Positions 19,776 to 31,712 of a DNA stretch of 64,000 nt are shown here, piece after piece. Both the position numbers and the translations under genes were made by a program. Every line of letters begins with the position of its first letter. The first letter of the stretch is position 1. Origin of the DNA: Pseudocercospora fijiensis CIRAD86 (lineage: Eukaryota > Ascomycota > Dothideomycetes > Mycosphaerellales > Mycosphaerellaceae); the NCBI RefSeq assembly GCF_000340215.1, contig NW_006921537.1:2524120-2588119 (forward strand). The letters run 5' to 3'. The notes below the pieces were generated by a model. It worked only from the letters and a program-made list of their open reading frames with translations, did no database searches and had not been told where the DNA came from.

Positions 19776-21120
19776 GTGCTATCCCTTATTACAATAGCCG
19801 GCTTATTACGAAACAACAATAATAACAACCGCGGCGCCGCTAGTAGCGCTAGCAATAACAATGCTAGTAGTACAGTTCCCGCTAAAGTGCCTACTAAAGC
19901 ACCTACTAAAGAGCCTACTACTAGGCCTACCGAAGAACCTATAGTCCTAGGTAATAATCTAGAATTGCCTATTAACGATATACTTAACAATATTGTTAAT
20001 CGACGATATAGCTAACTAGCCTTTAGCCCCTAGCTAGTAGCGAGACTCTAAGAAGCTACCTAAAACAGGCTCGCTGCTTTACGCTAAGAATAACAGCTAA
20101 AGGATAACCTCCTTAAGCTTCGCCGCCTTTAGGAAGCCCCGACAACTACTGCTAAACTAATAGTAGGACCTTCCTCGCTATTAGCCTAGAAGAAGGACGC
20201 TAAGCTTAAGAACTGTACCGTATTTAACGGCTCTAGCCGCAAGCAGTATAATAATTATATACGCGATTATAAGCTTAACTAACGAAACGCGCCTAGGGCT
20301 CTTCTAGACGACTATTCCTTAGTTGTCTACGCTATGCAGTATATTAATAGCGACCTAAAACGTACCTAGGATAACCATTTTAACTCCCTCGATAACTAGA
20401 CCGCTGTTTAGTAGCAAACCTATAAAACTATTATGCTAGACACCCTAGGAAACCCTATACTAAGGCAACAATACGCTTAGGACTAGTATCTTCGAGCTAA
20501 ATAAAAGACTAATTAATCGGCTCGCTTATTCGAGGCCTATTTAAAGACCCTAGAAGACGACCTTCCGCCTAAGACTAATTCTATATAGATCTCTAAGATA
20601 CGCCTAAAACTTAGATAGGAGCTTATCCTTAAATTAGACCGCCGTCGTATATTCGAATAGGCCAATCTAATATACATTTAATTTATAGTCGAGGTAGAAA
20701 CAGCTAAACGAGCTATCTAGCTCTAATAACGACTAGAATCGAGGATCCGACTAGCTAGTACTAACCGTAGCAACCGTAGCTACGGAGGAAACTAAGGTTC
20801 CTACTAGAACAACAATGCTAATAATAACAGTAACAACGACCGTAGAAGAGGCCGTAGCCGGCGGCTATATAGAGGAGGCCGTAATAGGGGCCGTAGAAGG
20901 GGCTCGTATCCCTATAATACTAATCGCTTAACTAATAATAGCAGCAATAGCGGCTATAGCAATCCCCTAACCGGATTGAAATGCTTTAATTGTAATAGTA
21001 CTAGCTATCTACTAGGCTAATGCGACAAACCTAAGGACTAGGCCCGAATTGACCGTACTACCGCTAAGCACCGAAAGTACCTTTTAGTAGCTAACGCTAC
21101 CCCTATAGGCTAACCTTTAA
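19776..21120 (+). pseudogene. G2 gag relic with CCHC zinc knuckle
   Basis: Gag of G2. The N-terminus from 19,776 is Asn/Ser/Thr/Pro-rich (for example NNNNNNRGAASSASNNN and a run of TKAPTKEPTTRPTEEP). A capsid-like stretch with FNGSSRKQYNN near 20,225 and ARLFEAYLKTLEDD near 20,520 follows, then a Gly/Arg-rich segment near 20,760-20,950. A zinc knuckle lies near 20,982-21,023: CFNCNSTS, then Tyr in place of His, then Cys, fitting C-x2-C-x4-H-x4-C with a RIP change of the His. Stops are TAG and TAA of RIP type. Packaging of the element RNA is the known role of this family. Confidence 0.8.
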
Positions 21121-21169
21121 AAAAAGAACAAGCGCCGTACTAACTATTAGCCTTATACGGCGTAAAACC

Positions 21170-22312
21170 ATCGATATTATGCTAGCTATTATACGTACCT
21201 GTCTTATATAGGATACGTATAGAACTACCTATTAAACTAAGGTTATACTAGATCTAGGAAATTTAGTTAGCGCCCTTATTAATTACCGCCTAGCCAAGCA
21301 ATTAGATCTCCGACAATTGCCTAGAACTAATATGCTAACCCTTGCTTAGTTTAATAACGCTCGGCACTTAACCTATAGAGCCTACTATATTCCTATAGTT
21401 CTAAAGGACGACCTCGGCAATAAGCGTTTGTTAGACTTTACTGCCTATATAGTAGACATAGACAACCTCCTATCTAATATTGTTATTAGCAACTCTATTC
21501 TTAAGTACTATACTATAGTTATAGACTTAGGCAGTTAATAGTAGCGATTTAGGATCGCTAGGAGAGAGAATATTAAACATATTAATATTAGCGAGTGCCC
21601 TAACAATATTAAGGTTCTGTTTATTAGTACCCTAATACTAGCCTCCGCCTTAGCTAATCCGACTACCGACCTACTCGGTAGTAATAACAATAAACCTGTG
21701 CCCCCTAATAGTATAGACCCTAATTAGCTTACTCGTATACTATAGCCTATTCGAGAGACCTATATCGATATGTTTAAACACTACCTAGCATCGATATTGC
21801 CTATATTTAAAGAGACGGACTATAAGATCGATATTGTATAGGGCAAGGAGGTTCCTTTTAGGCCCCTCTACAACCTTAGTAAACGGGAGCTTGCTATACT
21901 GCGTAAGTACCTAGATAAGAACCTAGCTAATAGTCGAATTTAGTATAGCAATAGCCCTGCTAGTATACCTATCCTATTCGTACCGAAGAAGGATAGTAGC
22001 CTACGCCTATATATCGACTATCGTAGGCTTAACGCCGTTACTATTAAAGACCGCTGTCTACTTCCGCTTATTAATAAGACCCTCGATCGCCTTTCTAGCG
22101 CCTGTTTCTATACTATATTAGACATTAAGGATGCGTACTATCGTATCTGCATTCGTAAGGGCGATAAATAGAAGACAGCCTTCTATACTCGCTATAGCTA
22201 TTTCGAGTATTTAGTAATGCTATTTGGCCTAGCTAATGCCCCTGCTACATTCTAGTCCTATATTAATCGGGCCCTTTTAGGCCTATTAGACTACCTCTAT
22301 ATAGTTTACCTA
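21170..22312 (+). pseudogene. G2 pol relic, protease and 5' half of reverse transcriptase
   Basis: A protease-like block near 21,245-21,350 (LDLGNLVSALINYRLAKQL, where retroviral-type proteases have D-S/T-G) is followed by a linker and the reverse transcriptase. Landmarks: EVPFRPLYNLSKRELAIL near 21,850, PILFVPKKDSSLRLYIDYR near 21,970, and TAFYTRYSYFEYLVMLFGL near 22,175. The frame reaches VYL of the catalytic Y-x-D-D box and is cut at 22,312 by the LINE. The second half resumes at 27,208. RIP-type stops are frequent. Confidence 0.85.
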
Positions 22313-22479
22313 AAGACTATTATATACCTATAGTAAGAGGTTAGAAATAGCAGCGAACAATCAGAGACGAAGGGAAGACAGTTAAGAAGGAAGGGAGGAC
22401 GAATAGAAAGCACTATATACTAGGGCAGAGGAGGTACTAAAGGCGGAAGATAGAAGAACCCCTAAGAGGGTATATAGGA

Positions 22480-23620
22480 TAATGATCTTAGAACTCCTTA
22501 GAGGACTAAAAGCAATCTATAACTAGGCAAGCTACGTAATTACAAAGGTAGCTAATACAGTCGTAGCAAAGATTACGAAGAAACAATAGGAGATAAGCCT
22601 AAACTACCGCACCTAGGCAGTAGTAGCTAGTTAGGAGGCGCTAAAACCCCCGAGGACAGTAGTTAGAGTCTACATTACGGACCTATAGGAGCAAAAGGAA
22701 ATCTAAGGACTTATAGGGAAAGAGATTGTAGAAAGAATTGCAGTTAAAGAGGTAATTAGGGCTAGGAACGAAGGTAAAGGGGTAATTAAGCTATTTATAG
22801 CATAAGAGTAGGACAAAAAGAAGCTAGAAACACAAAAAGAATAGACAACTAAGATAGGGAAAACAGTAAAGGTCTCCTAACAGCAATTTATAATTATAGC
22901 CTATAGTATAATAAGAAGCTTTAAGGAAGAATAGGATATTAAGAGCCTATAGAGACAAAACTAAGCTATATACCTAGGCCTAAAGATTATAAAAGTGGTA
23001 TAGATCAAAAGGAAAATCGAAGAGACTAAGAAGCAGTCTTCCCTAATTATCTAGGTAGGGAGTATAGAGCAAGCTAATATAGTACTAGACTAGGGGTTGT
23101 TCTAGGACTTTAAAAGATTAGAAACAGAGATATATAGAAGCAACTACAGGATAATATAGTACTTCAAATGTTAATACTATAGACACTTAGCAGCTAAGTG
23201 TATAAAGACAACTAACACCTACTCCTATTATATAGGGGATTACTAGGTTAAAGAATACAAAGTATATAAGGGAGAAGCAAGATATATATACTATACTAAA
23301 AGATACCCCTCTTAGGCGAAGGAATGCCTAGTAAGAATACAGGCAGCTAGGAAGGCAAAGGAAGCTAGAATTAATATACTAAAAAGATATACAATAAGCT
23401 AGGGCAGCTAGATACAGAAGCAACCTAGCTAAGTGCTATAAAAGAGGTCTAGACAAGATAATAGGTTTACATTTAGGGCCTTACTAGTATAAGAGAGTTA
23501 CTAGCAACTAGGGAGACTAAGATACCTTAACATTGTAGGAAAGGAAGCAGGGCAGACAAAGCTTAGTTAAATGTTAGTCTAAAGTAAGGGAAAACTAAAG
23601 GAAAGCTTATAGGGAAATAA
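22480..23620 (+). pseudogene. LINE ORF1 relic (gag-like, CCHC knuckles)
   Basis: An ORF1-like region rich in Lys, Glu, Ala and Arg. Near 23,160-23,200 the frame reads YFKC then RHLAAKC; with the first Cys altered to Tyr this fits C-x2-C-x4-H-x4-C. Two more degenerate knuckles follow up to about 23,330 (around VKEYKVYKGEARY and AKECLVRIQAARKA). Such repeated knuckles near the end of ORF1 are typical of Tad1- and I-related elements. The start codon is not identifiable. Stops are RIP-type. Confidence 0.7.
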
Positions 23621-23639
23621 TATAGATAAAACCTAATAA

Positions 23640-26600
23640 ACATTGCAATATTACTAAACATTATATAGTACAATGTCAACAAGAGCAAAGACAAGGTATA
23701 GAGGAGCTTCCTTTAAGCACTAAACCTAAAAGAACATTATATTATTGCAATCTAAGAGCCCTAGCTTAACCTATATATAAAGAGACTAGCAATAGTTAAA
23801 GACCTAAGATACTACCTAATTATCTACAACTAGGGAGCCCTAAGGACATATATCTATATTAGTAAGGAGATAGATATAGAAACCTAGTAGGCTATACTAT
23901 AGGAGGATAGGGACCTAATATTAGTTTAAGTAGAGACATCCTAAGGTACACTCTAAGTCTACTATATATACAACCTACTACTAGACTTAAGAAGCAGTAC
24001 CTAACTAAAAACCCTAGAAAGACTACCTAGAGTTATCTAGGGGAACACCTACTAAATCCTACTTAGGGATTTCAACCTCTACTACCCCCTCTAGGGCTTA
24101 GACTTTACCCTAGCTTACTACTTCCTAGTAGGAAGACTAATTGATATATTAGAGAGGGAAGGAATAGAAATTGTTACCCTAAAGGGACTAATTACTTAGG
24201 AGGCAAGAGGAAGCAGTAGTATACTAGACCTATACTTTACATTATATTAGATTAGGAATAGGATTACAAGATGTAGGGTTAACTAGGAACTAGAAGAATT
24301 ATTAGACCACTTCCCGGTATAGATTAAGCTTAATATCTAAGCTAATTAGGAAAGGGGACTAGAGGAGAAGCTTAACTAGAAAGGTGCCTAATAGGATAGG
24401 ATTAGGGAGGAACTAGAAAGGGACCTAAAACTAGAGGAACTCTTAACAAAGTACCTACTAAGGCTAGAGGACATTAACAAGGCAGTAGAAGAACTAATAG
24501 GAATCCTAAAACAGGTAGCTAGAAAGCATACCCTAGCAAAGAAATATTTACTATACTAGCAACTATACTAGACTAGTGAGTATATAAGGAAGGTTAAAGT
24601 AGCAAGGAAGGCTAGGAGGTAGTAGATACAAACCTATACCTAGGAAGCATAGGACAACTATAATAAAGCCTACTAGGAAAAGAAGATCTAGATTAAGAAA
24701 GATAAGATATAGGAATAGAGATCTATAATAGGAATAATTATAAAGAAACTAGAGGAGATATAGAGGATAGCTAAATAGGCAAGGAGACCTAAACAGGATA
24801 AGGACATACTACTACAATTCCCGGACATTATAGACTAACAAGGATAAATATAGACTATAATAGAAGGGAAAGTAAGAGCCTTAGGCTAATACTTCTTCTA
24901 TAGAAAAGTATAAGCAGACCTATTAGATATAAAGGAGAAAGAATAAGAGACTCTACTACTAGGTATACTAAGAGATACCTAGGTTAAACCCGAAACTATT
25001 AAAAGGATCCTAAAGAAAATTCTAGGCAATAAGGCACTAGGAGAAGACAAGATCTATAACAAACTTCTAAAAGTATATAGGAAGGGGCTAGCCCTAGTAC
25101 TAGCTAATATCTTTTTATAAAGCCTAGCACTAGGACACTACCTAAGACTATTTAGGAAGTCCCTAATAGTAGTGCTAAGGAAGCCCTAGAAGGAAGACTA
25201 TATATAGCTTAAGGCCTATAGACCAATAGCCCTACTTAATACAATAGGCAAGGTGCTAGAAAAAATTGTCGCTAAAAGGCTAATAACCTTTGCCGAGGAA
25301 AGGAACATCCTTCCTAAAGGCTAGATAGGAGGAAGAAAGAAGAGGTTAACACTAACAGCTATAGAACTAATTATAGAATAGATTAAGTATATCTAGCACT
25401 ATAGTTAAAACTAGGTAGCAACCCTCCCCTCCCTTAATATCTTAGGAGCCTTTAATAATGTCTCCTATAAAAGGCTCCTATATATACTCAAATAGAAAGC
25501 TATACTAAACTAGATAGTATAATTTATCTAGTCCTTCCTATAGGAAAGATCAATATAGCTTATTCTAGGCAAATTCAAATTAGACCTAATGCTAACTAAA
25601 AAGGGAATCCCCTAAGGATTAACACTCTCCCTAATCCTCTTCCTTATCTTTATAGCAGACCTACTCCTACTCCTAGAATTAAAAAACACATTAGCATTAG
25701 GGTTTGTAGATAATATAAATATCCTAGCCTAGTCTAAGACAACAGAAACTAACTACAAGATCCTAGAAGAGAAGCACTAGGAGTATGAAAAATAGGTAAG
25801 GAGGTATAGAGTAAAATTCGCCCTAGAAAAGTACTAGCTTATCTACTTTAGTAAGGCTAAATCAACCTATAATATAAAGCAATCAATTACTATCTAAGGC
25901 TTTAAAACCCAACTATTAGCAGAGCTTAGGGTACTAGGGATCTAGCTAGATCTAAAACTGAATTAGGGACTATAAGTAAAGAAGGCAAAGTAGAGGGCAG
26001 ATGCTAATATGCAATCTATTAATAGGCTTATAGCCTCTATATAGGGGGCTACATTCGAGAAAGCTAAAGTTATATACAAAGCAATTGTTAAGCTAGCAAT
26101 GCTATATAGAGTATAGATATAGACAGCCTAGGAGAAAACACTAAAGAGGATTAAGTAACTAGTTAGCAGGTCCTAAACCTAAAGCCTAAAGAAAATCCTA
26201 GGAGTATATAAAACTATACTAACAAGGGTAGTAGAAATAGAATTAGGGATCCTACTAGTTAAACAATACTTTAAGGGACTAAGATACTAATATATAGTAA
26301 AGACAATGGAATACCTAGCCTAACAGACTATCTAAAAGGCACTAGACAAGATAAAAGCCTAGTACATTAGGACTAGGAGGCGAGACAGACTATAAATAAC
26401 TCCCTAGAAAGTCAAAGACCTAGAGCAATATAGAGTCTTAATAAGAGAAATGCTAGAGAAAGAGCTTTAGGGACTAAATATAAGGCTAAAGGAAGACAAG
26501 CTAAAGGGAGAGAAACAAAGCCTAGCAGAATCAATTGCTAGATATCTATAGGAGCAGGAATAGAATAAAACACAAGTTAGACTAGGAACCCTAAAGGTAC

Positions 26601-27110
26601 TAATCAAATTTAGTCAATATAACTACTAGCTCTATAAGGACCTAAATAGGGCCGAGGCAAGCCTAGCTATCTAAATTAGATCTAAGCATATTAGACTTAG
26701 ATCTTACCTATTTAGAAGAAACGTCCTAGGAATTAAAAGCAGGGCTTACTAATATAGCTACTAATCTTAGAACCCTAAGCATATACTGCTAGTCTGCCCT
26801 TAATAGTTAGAAGGTAGAAGTAATTAGAGACTAAAAGCAATAGAAAGGGAATATAATAAGCTAATCTAGAGCAAAGAAGACCTAAAGAGGATAGTAAAGT
26901 GGATTATTAAACAGGGATTTATACAACAATTCGTACTAGTAAGGGAAACTAAGGAGTAGATAAGAAGGAGGGAAGAAGAGGGGGAAAGAAGGGCAGGGCA
27001 GTAGGCAAGGTAGTTAGAGGGTAACAACTATAATACTAGTATACCCTAGAGGAAGGAAAACAAGGAAACGAGGAAGATTAACACTTATAAACAGGATAGG
27101 AGAGAGGTTT
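23640..27110 (+). pseudogene. LINE ORF2 relic (endonuclease and reverse transcriptase)
   Basis: From about 23,640 an APE-type endonuclease is recognisable: NIAILLNII, then IIAIQEPSLTYI near 23,745, LLRDFNLYYPL near 24,060 (normally G-D-F-N-x-H-H) and SSSILDLYFTL near 24,215. The reverse transcriptase occupies about 25,000-25,900: KALGEDKIYNKLLK, LKAYRPIALLNTIGKVLEK, GIP followed by GLTLSLILFLIFI, and GFVDNINILA near 25,700, where the catalytic F-V-D-D box reads FVDN after RIP. The C-terminal part keeps a block ending HILLVCP near 26,795, resembling the His/Cys region of Tad1-type ORF2. All frames are interrupted by TAG and TAA. Confidence 0.85.
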
Positions 27111-27207
27111 TTACTAACTAAGTTGGTTTCCTACCTAAAACAATATATAGAAATAGACCTACATAGGCCGAAAGGCACTACAACAGGCAAATGAAATATC
27201 TATCTAT

Positions 27208-29498
27208 CTATATAGTTTACCTAGATAACATCCTAGTTTATACCTATTTACCTAATATTGTAGAACACTAGGCTATAGTACGTAAGGTACTCGACCGCCT
27301 ACGGGCCTACAGACTATATTACAAGCCTTCTAAATATACCTTTGCTGCTAAGGAGGTAGCCTTCCTTAGCTTCCTCGTATTAACCGAGGGTGTTAAGGCT
27401 AATCCTAATCGGATTACGACTATTACTAAGTAGCTAACGCCTACTAGTATTAAAGAACTTCAATTATTCCTCGGCTTCGCTAATTTCTATAGTCGCTTTA
27501 TTAAGGGCTATTTACGGCATGTAATGCCCCTAACTAAGCTTACTAAAACTAAGGCTAACCCGACTAGAGAATTCAAATAGACTAACAAAGCGCAAGCCGC
27601 TTTTAACGGTTTAAAGAAGCGATTTACCGAAGCCCCCTTATTATACTACTTCGTACTAAGCAAACTAATCCGCATTAAGACTAACGCTTTACAGTTCGCT
27701 ATATCGGCTATAATATCTTAGCAGTTAGACAGTAACTACTACTAGTACCTAATTGCCTTCTTCTTACGAAAGATAATCGATATAGAGCGCCGTTACGAGA
27801 CCTACGAGCAAGAGCTCTTAGCAATCGTAGAAGCCTTTAAGTACTAGCGCTACTATCTTAATAGTGCATAGCACACTATTTAGGTCTATATAGACTATAA
27901 CAACCTACGTAGTATTACTAAGGTTACAAGGGTTATAGGTCGATAGGCTAGATAGGCCGTCTACCTCGCCGGGTTCGATTTTAATATATTATATCGGCTA
28001 GGCGTAAGCAACCCTACTAATAGCCTATCGAGGCGACCTAATTACGATAGCGAGACTTAGTATATTAATTTATTGTTTCTAACCCTATAGTATAAGATTG
28101 CTATAGCCCGTATTATTAATAAGCAAGCGTAGGATAAGCGGACTTCCGGACCCCGCGGCGGCAACAAATACTATAGCGGAGTTGTCGTTCTTCTAGTACG
28201 CGTTAGAAAGGACGTAGATTGCTCGAGCTATAATAACTCGATTAAACATATTGCTATTTATAGCGATAGTACTACAGAAGAGGTTGCAGTAGTTCCGGCT
28301 ACTAGTACTATTAGATATATATAATACGTACCTCGTTCGATAGCGAGGGTACTATTAAATAACCTTACGAATAGGGATAGTTAATTGTTTATAGATAAGC
28401 TATTACGTACTTAGTAGAGGGACGCCTTTGCTATCGAGCGTATTTGTAGGCTTATAAGTAGACGAGCGACTCGATTTAGTAAGAGTAATAGTTAGTCGAT
28501 CGACGACAAGGGTTACTTAAAGTTCAAGGGCAGATACTATATCCCCGCTAAACAATCGATTAGACAAGAGCTTTTAAAGAGACACTATAATAGTAAGCTT
28601 GCTAGTTACTATAGTATAGAGAGGTCGTACGAGCTACTATCGCGTATATACTACTAGCTAAATAGTAAGCGGTATATAAAGGAATATATATAGACCTATA
28701 TAGTATACTAGCGTATTAAAGCACTAAAGCACTTACTATTTAGCGAGTTGTCTTTACTTCCTATTCCTAGGAAGCTATTTACAGAACTTATAATAGATTT
28801 TATTATAGGCCTTCCTCCTACTAAGCGTAGGGGCAGCAAGGACGTATATAATGCTATCCTTATTGTAGTAGATCGATTTACTAAAGGCGCTCGATATATC
28901 CCGGCGCGGAAAGATTAGACTGCTATTAATATAGTAGAAGCGCTATAGAACAATATCTTCTGCACCTATTAGGGAACCCCTAAGGGGATAGTGTCTAATC
29001 GTAGATCGATACTAACATCGCACTATTAGAGCGAAATATGCCTGCAGCTAAGACTAAAGCATCGGCTATTAACGGCCTTCTATCTATAGACTAACGGTTA
29101 AACAGAGAGGCAGAATGCTACCCTATAGCAGTACCTGCGTAGTTATATTAATAAGAACCCCGAGGATTGGGTTAACCTCCTATAACCTACAGAATTCGTG
29201 TATAACAATAGTATATACTTATTAACTAAGGTCTCGCTATATATAGCTATAATAGGCTAAAACGCTACCTTACTACAAGACCTACTAACGCTCGAGGCCG
29301 AGCGTAAGGAAAGGGAAGCGCGTTAAGTACTAGAGATACTAGCGGCAATAGAACGTGTCTAGAAGATACGAGAAATCTATACTAAGATAGCTAAGAAGCT
29401 AACAAAGGCTTAAGAGTACTAAAAGACCTACTACGATAAGCGCTATACACTAATAACCTTCAAACAAGGCGATATAGTTATACTTAGCACGAAGAACG
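27208..29498 (+). pseudogene. G2 pol relic: end of reverse transcriptase, RNase H, integrase
   Basis: Continuation of G2 pol after the LINE. It opens with VYLDNILVY (catalytic Y-x-D-D with one Asp changed to Asn). RNase H follows near 27,650-28,000 (YETYEQELLAIVEAFK and the tether region). Integrase runs from about 28,490: the GKY/HHCC-like zinc region near 28,560-28,690, LFTELIIDFIIGLPP near 28,775, and IVVDRFTKGARYIPA near 28,862 around the first catalytic Asp. TNG followed by TERQNATL lies near 29,090. The reading frame is cut at 29,498 by hAT copy 2; the 8 bases before it (GAAGAACG) are the left target duplication. Confidence 0.87.
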
Positions 29499-30089
29499 GT
29501 GACCCCGCAGTGGTTCGGTTTCCGAACCACTAAACGTATATGGTTTGGTTTCTTGGCGGCGAACCAGCTCCCTGGTTCCGGTTTGGTTTTTTCGAACTAT
29601 ATAGATTCCTAGTTTGAACTAGAGACTGTATTGGTTTTACTATAAGAACACTCTTATTCGACTGCCGGCTACGATTGCCGGCTATAATAGTAACTCTGTT
29701 ACATTTACTACGCTCTTTTGCCGTTGCTAGGGCGTAGTTGCCGTTACTAGGGCGTGGTTTTGCTATAAGGACACTCTTATTCGACTGCCGGCCACGATTG
29801 CCGGCTATAATAGTTACTAGGTTGTATTTACTACGCTTTATTACCGTTGCTAGGGCGTGGTTGCCGTTGCTAGGGCGTAGTTGCCGTTGCTAGGGCGTAG
29901 TTGCTATTACCGGGGCGTAGTTGCCGTAGTTGCGAAAGCTCACCTATATAACGTTACGTAGGCGGCAACAATTAGGGCTTCGCGATATTCTTACACTTTC
30001 AACTTCTTCCTCTATACCTATACCGACAATAACTACTATACGCTACGCCCCCGCCCCTTTCCCTTACAATAGTAAGAGAGAAGCGCGCC

Positions 30090-31520
30090 GCGCGCTAAAC
30101 AGAAAATAGAACTGAAGACCGCGAGTTTGTTTTGCCTAAGCGTCCAACTAAAAAGCGTAAGACTAAAGAGGAGTACTCTACGAAGAAGAATTCCGTACGA
30201 GACCGCGAGAGAAAGGACAAGATAGATAAGGATAAAAGAGCTAAGGATAAGAGAAGAAAGGCGCGGAATAAGGCATTCTATTGATAGCTAGCGCCTATAG
30301 AAAAAAGTAAAGGTTAGAATAAGAAGACAACCTAAGAGAAGGCTAAGAGGAGGAAAGAATTGCGGCTAGTTTTCGAGCGTAAAGTTCTAGTAGCGTAAGT
30401 TAATCTAGCTAGCGGCCGTAGCTAGCAGCTATAGCCGGCAGCCGTAGCCGGCAGCTGTAGCCGGCATATTTTTCTTTAACACGTTAACTAATAGCATTCA
30501 GACCTATAGTCGCTACCTCTATCGATACGACCGATAGTAACGGAGATATTTAGATAGCCGAGAACAACAATGCTAGAGTTTAGGATGCCGCGACAGAGCT
30601 TAATACTGCGAATAAAGGAACTGAAAAAAGCGAGGAGATACTATACGTCGATCTAGTAATAGGTATAGTCTTAGGGCCTAACGCTATAGACGATAAGCGC
30701 TAGGAGTGGATCGAGCATAGTTAAAGAGACGAGATACTAGTAAAGGGCTAAGGCATAAGTCCTATTAATCTAGAAAATCATAGTTAAAGCTACTACGAAA
30801 AGCTAGCAAGGATTAGAATCGAGACTAGTCGTCTTTATATCCTCGATATAGAGTGGAAGTTTCTTTATTAGTATTAGAGCGAAGCCTTTACGTCTATAAA
30901 GGCAAAGTAGCTTGCGATTAATACGATCGGGGCTAGGTATCTAGGGACGGCAGAAGTGTTACTATAGGAGGAAGGGGTATAGGTAATTATTCTATGCTCG
31001 GCATATATAGCCGGCGTTCGTAGCCGGCAGATACTAACAGTTAAACAGAAAGCGTTTCTCGAAGGCAGAGTGCTACTACTATATAAAATCTTTACTAAGG
31101 CAGAGAGGGCTTATATCCGGAATCTAAGCTGCTAGTAGGATAGGTTAGCGTTAGAATTCTCTGAATCTCTATATAAGCCTCCGAAGGATTATCTATTTCA
31201 GCGATACGGCTTTATCTCGACTACTCCGTAGGCACCCGAAGAAGCTCGAGCGCTCTTTAAGGTCTTTACTAAGAAGCGGAAGGAGTTCGAGGATTAGGAT
31301 TAGTTAATAGAGCTATTAGTTAGTCTTAGGTTTCGTAGTCAGACTCGGCCTAAGCATTTGCTTATCGAGTGTCTTATACCGAAAGAGGATAGATTGAGAC
31401 TAAAAACGAGCTTAGATTCGTTAGGTATAGTAGCTCGGTTCCGTTAGTAGGAGAGAGCCGCCGTATAGAAGGCAAAATTCAGGTAGTTAGGGTAGCTAGG
31501 AAAGAAATTCTAGTAGTTAG
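30090..31520 (+). pseudogene. hAT cargo gene 1 (basic unknown protein), copy 2
   Basis: Counterpart of the gene at about 2632-4080 in copy 1, with the same two GCCGGC-bearing introns (about 30,395-30,500 and 30,981-31,047). The Lys/Arg/Glu-rich first exon and the longer second and third exons are colinear, with slightly fewer RIP stops. Function unknown. Confidence 0.5.
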
Positions 31521-31712
31521 GCTAGCTAGGGTAGCTGGGAAAAAAAATCTAGTAGTTAGGTAGCTAGGAAACAAAAAAAAAAGGTAGCTAGCTATTTACT
31601 GCCTAGCTGTTCCTAACGATACGATGCTATAAAAGAAAGGGTGTTTCTCTATAGCTACTAGTATATATCTACTACTCCTAAGTCCTTACCTTACCGTACG
31701 AAACCTTAAAAC

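Larger units (their letters stand above)
22313..27207 (+). mobile_element. Tad1-like LINE (non-LTR retrotransposon)
   Basis: A 4,895-bp insertion flanked by a perfect 16-bp target duplication CTATATAGTTTACCTA (22297-22312 and 27208-27223). It has no LTR and ends in a short tail of ATCT repeats rather than poly-A. Two reading-frame regions are recognisable: an ORF1-like gag with CCHC knuckles and an ORF2 with endonuclease and reverse transcriptase. This layout fits the Tad1 group common in fungi. It is inserted in the G2 reverse transcriptase at the codons of the catalytic Y-x-D-D box. Composition differs from the neighbouring elements: many CA dinucleotides remain while CpG is rare. Confidence 0.9.

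Noticed and set aside
19760..19990. Minus-strand Leu/Val-rich frame resembling a membrane protein
   Set aside because: It is the reverse reading of the Asn/Thr/Pro-rich N-terminus of G2 gag; the same artefact appears at 45,231-45,455 over G1 gag.
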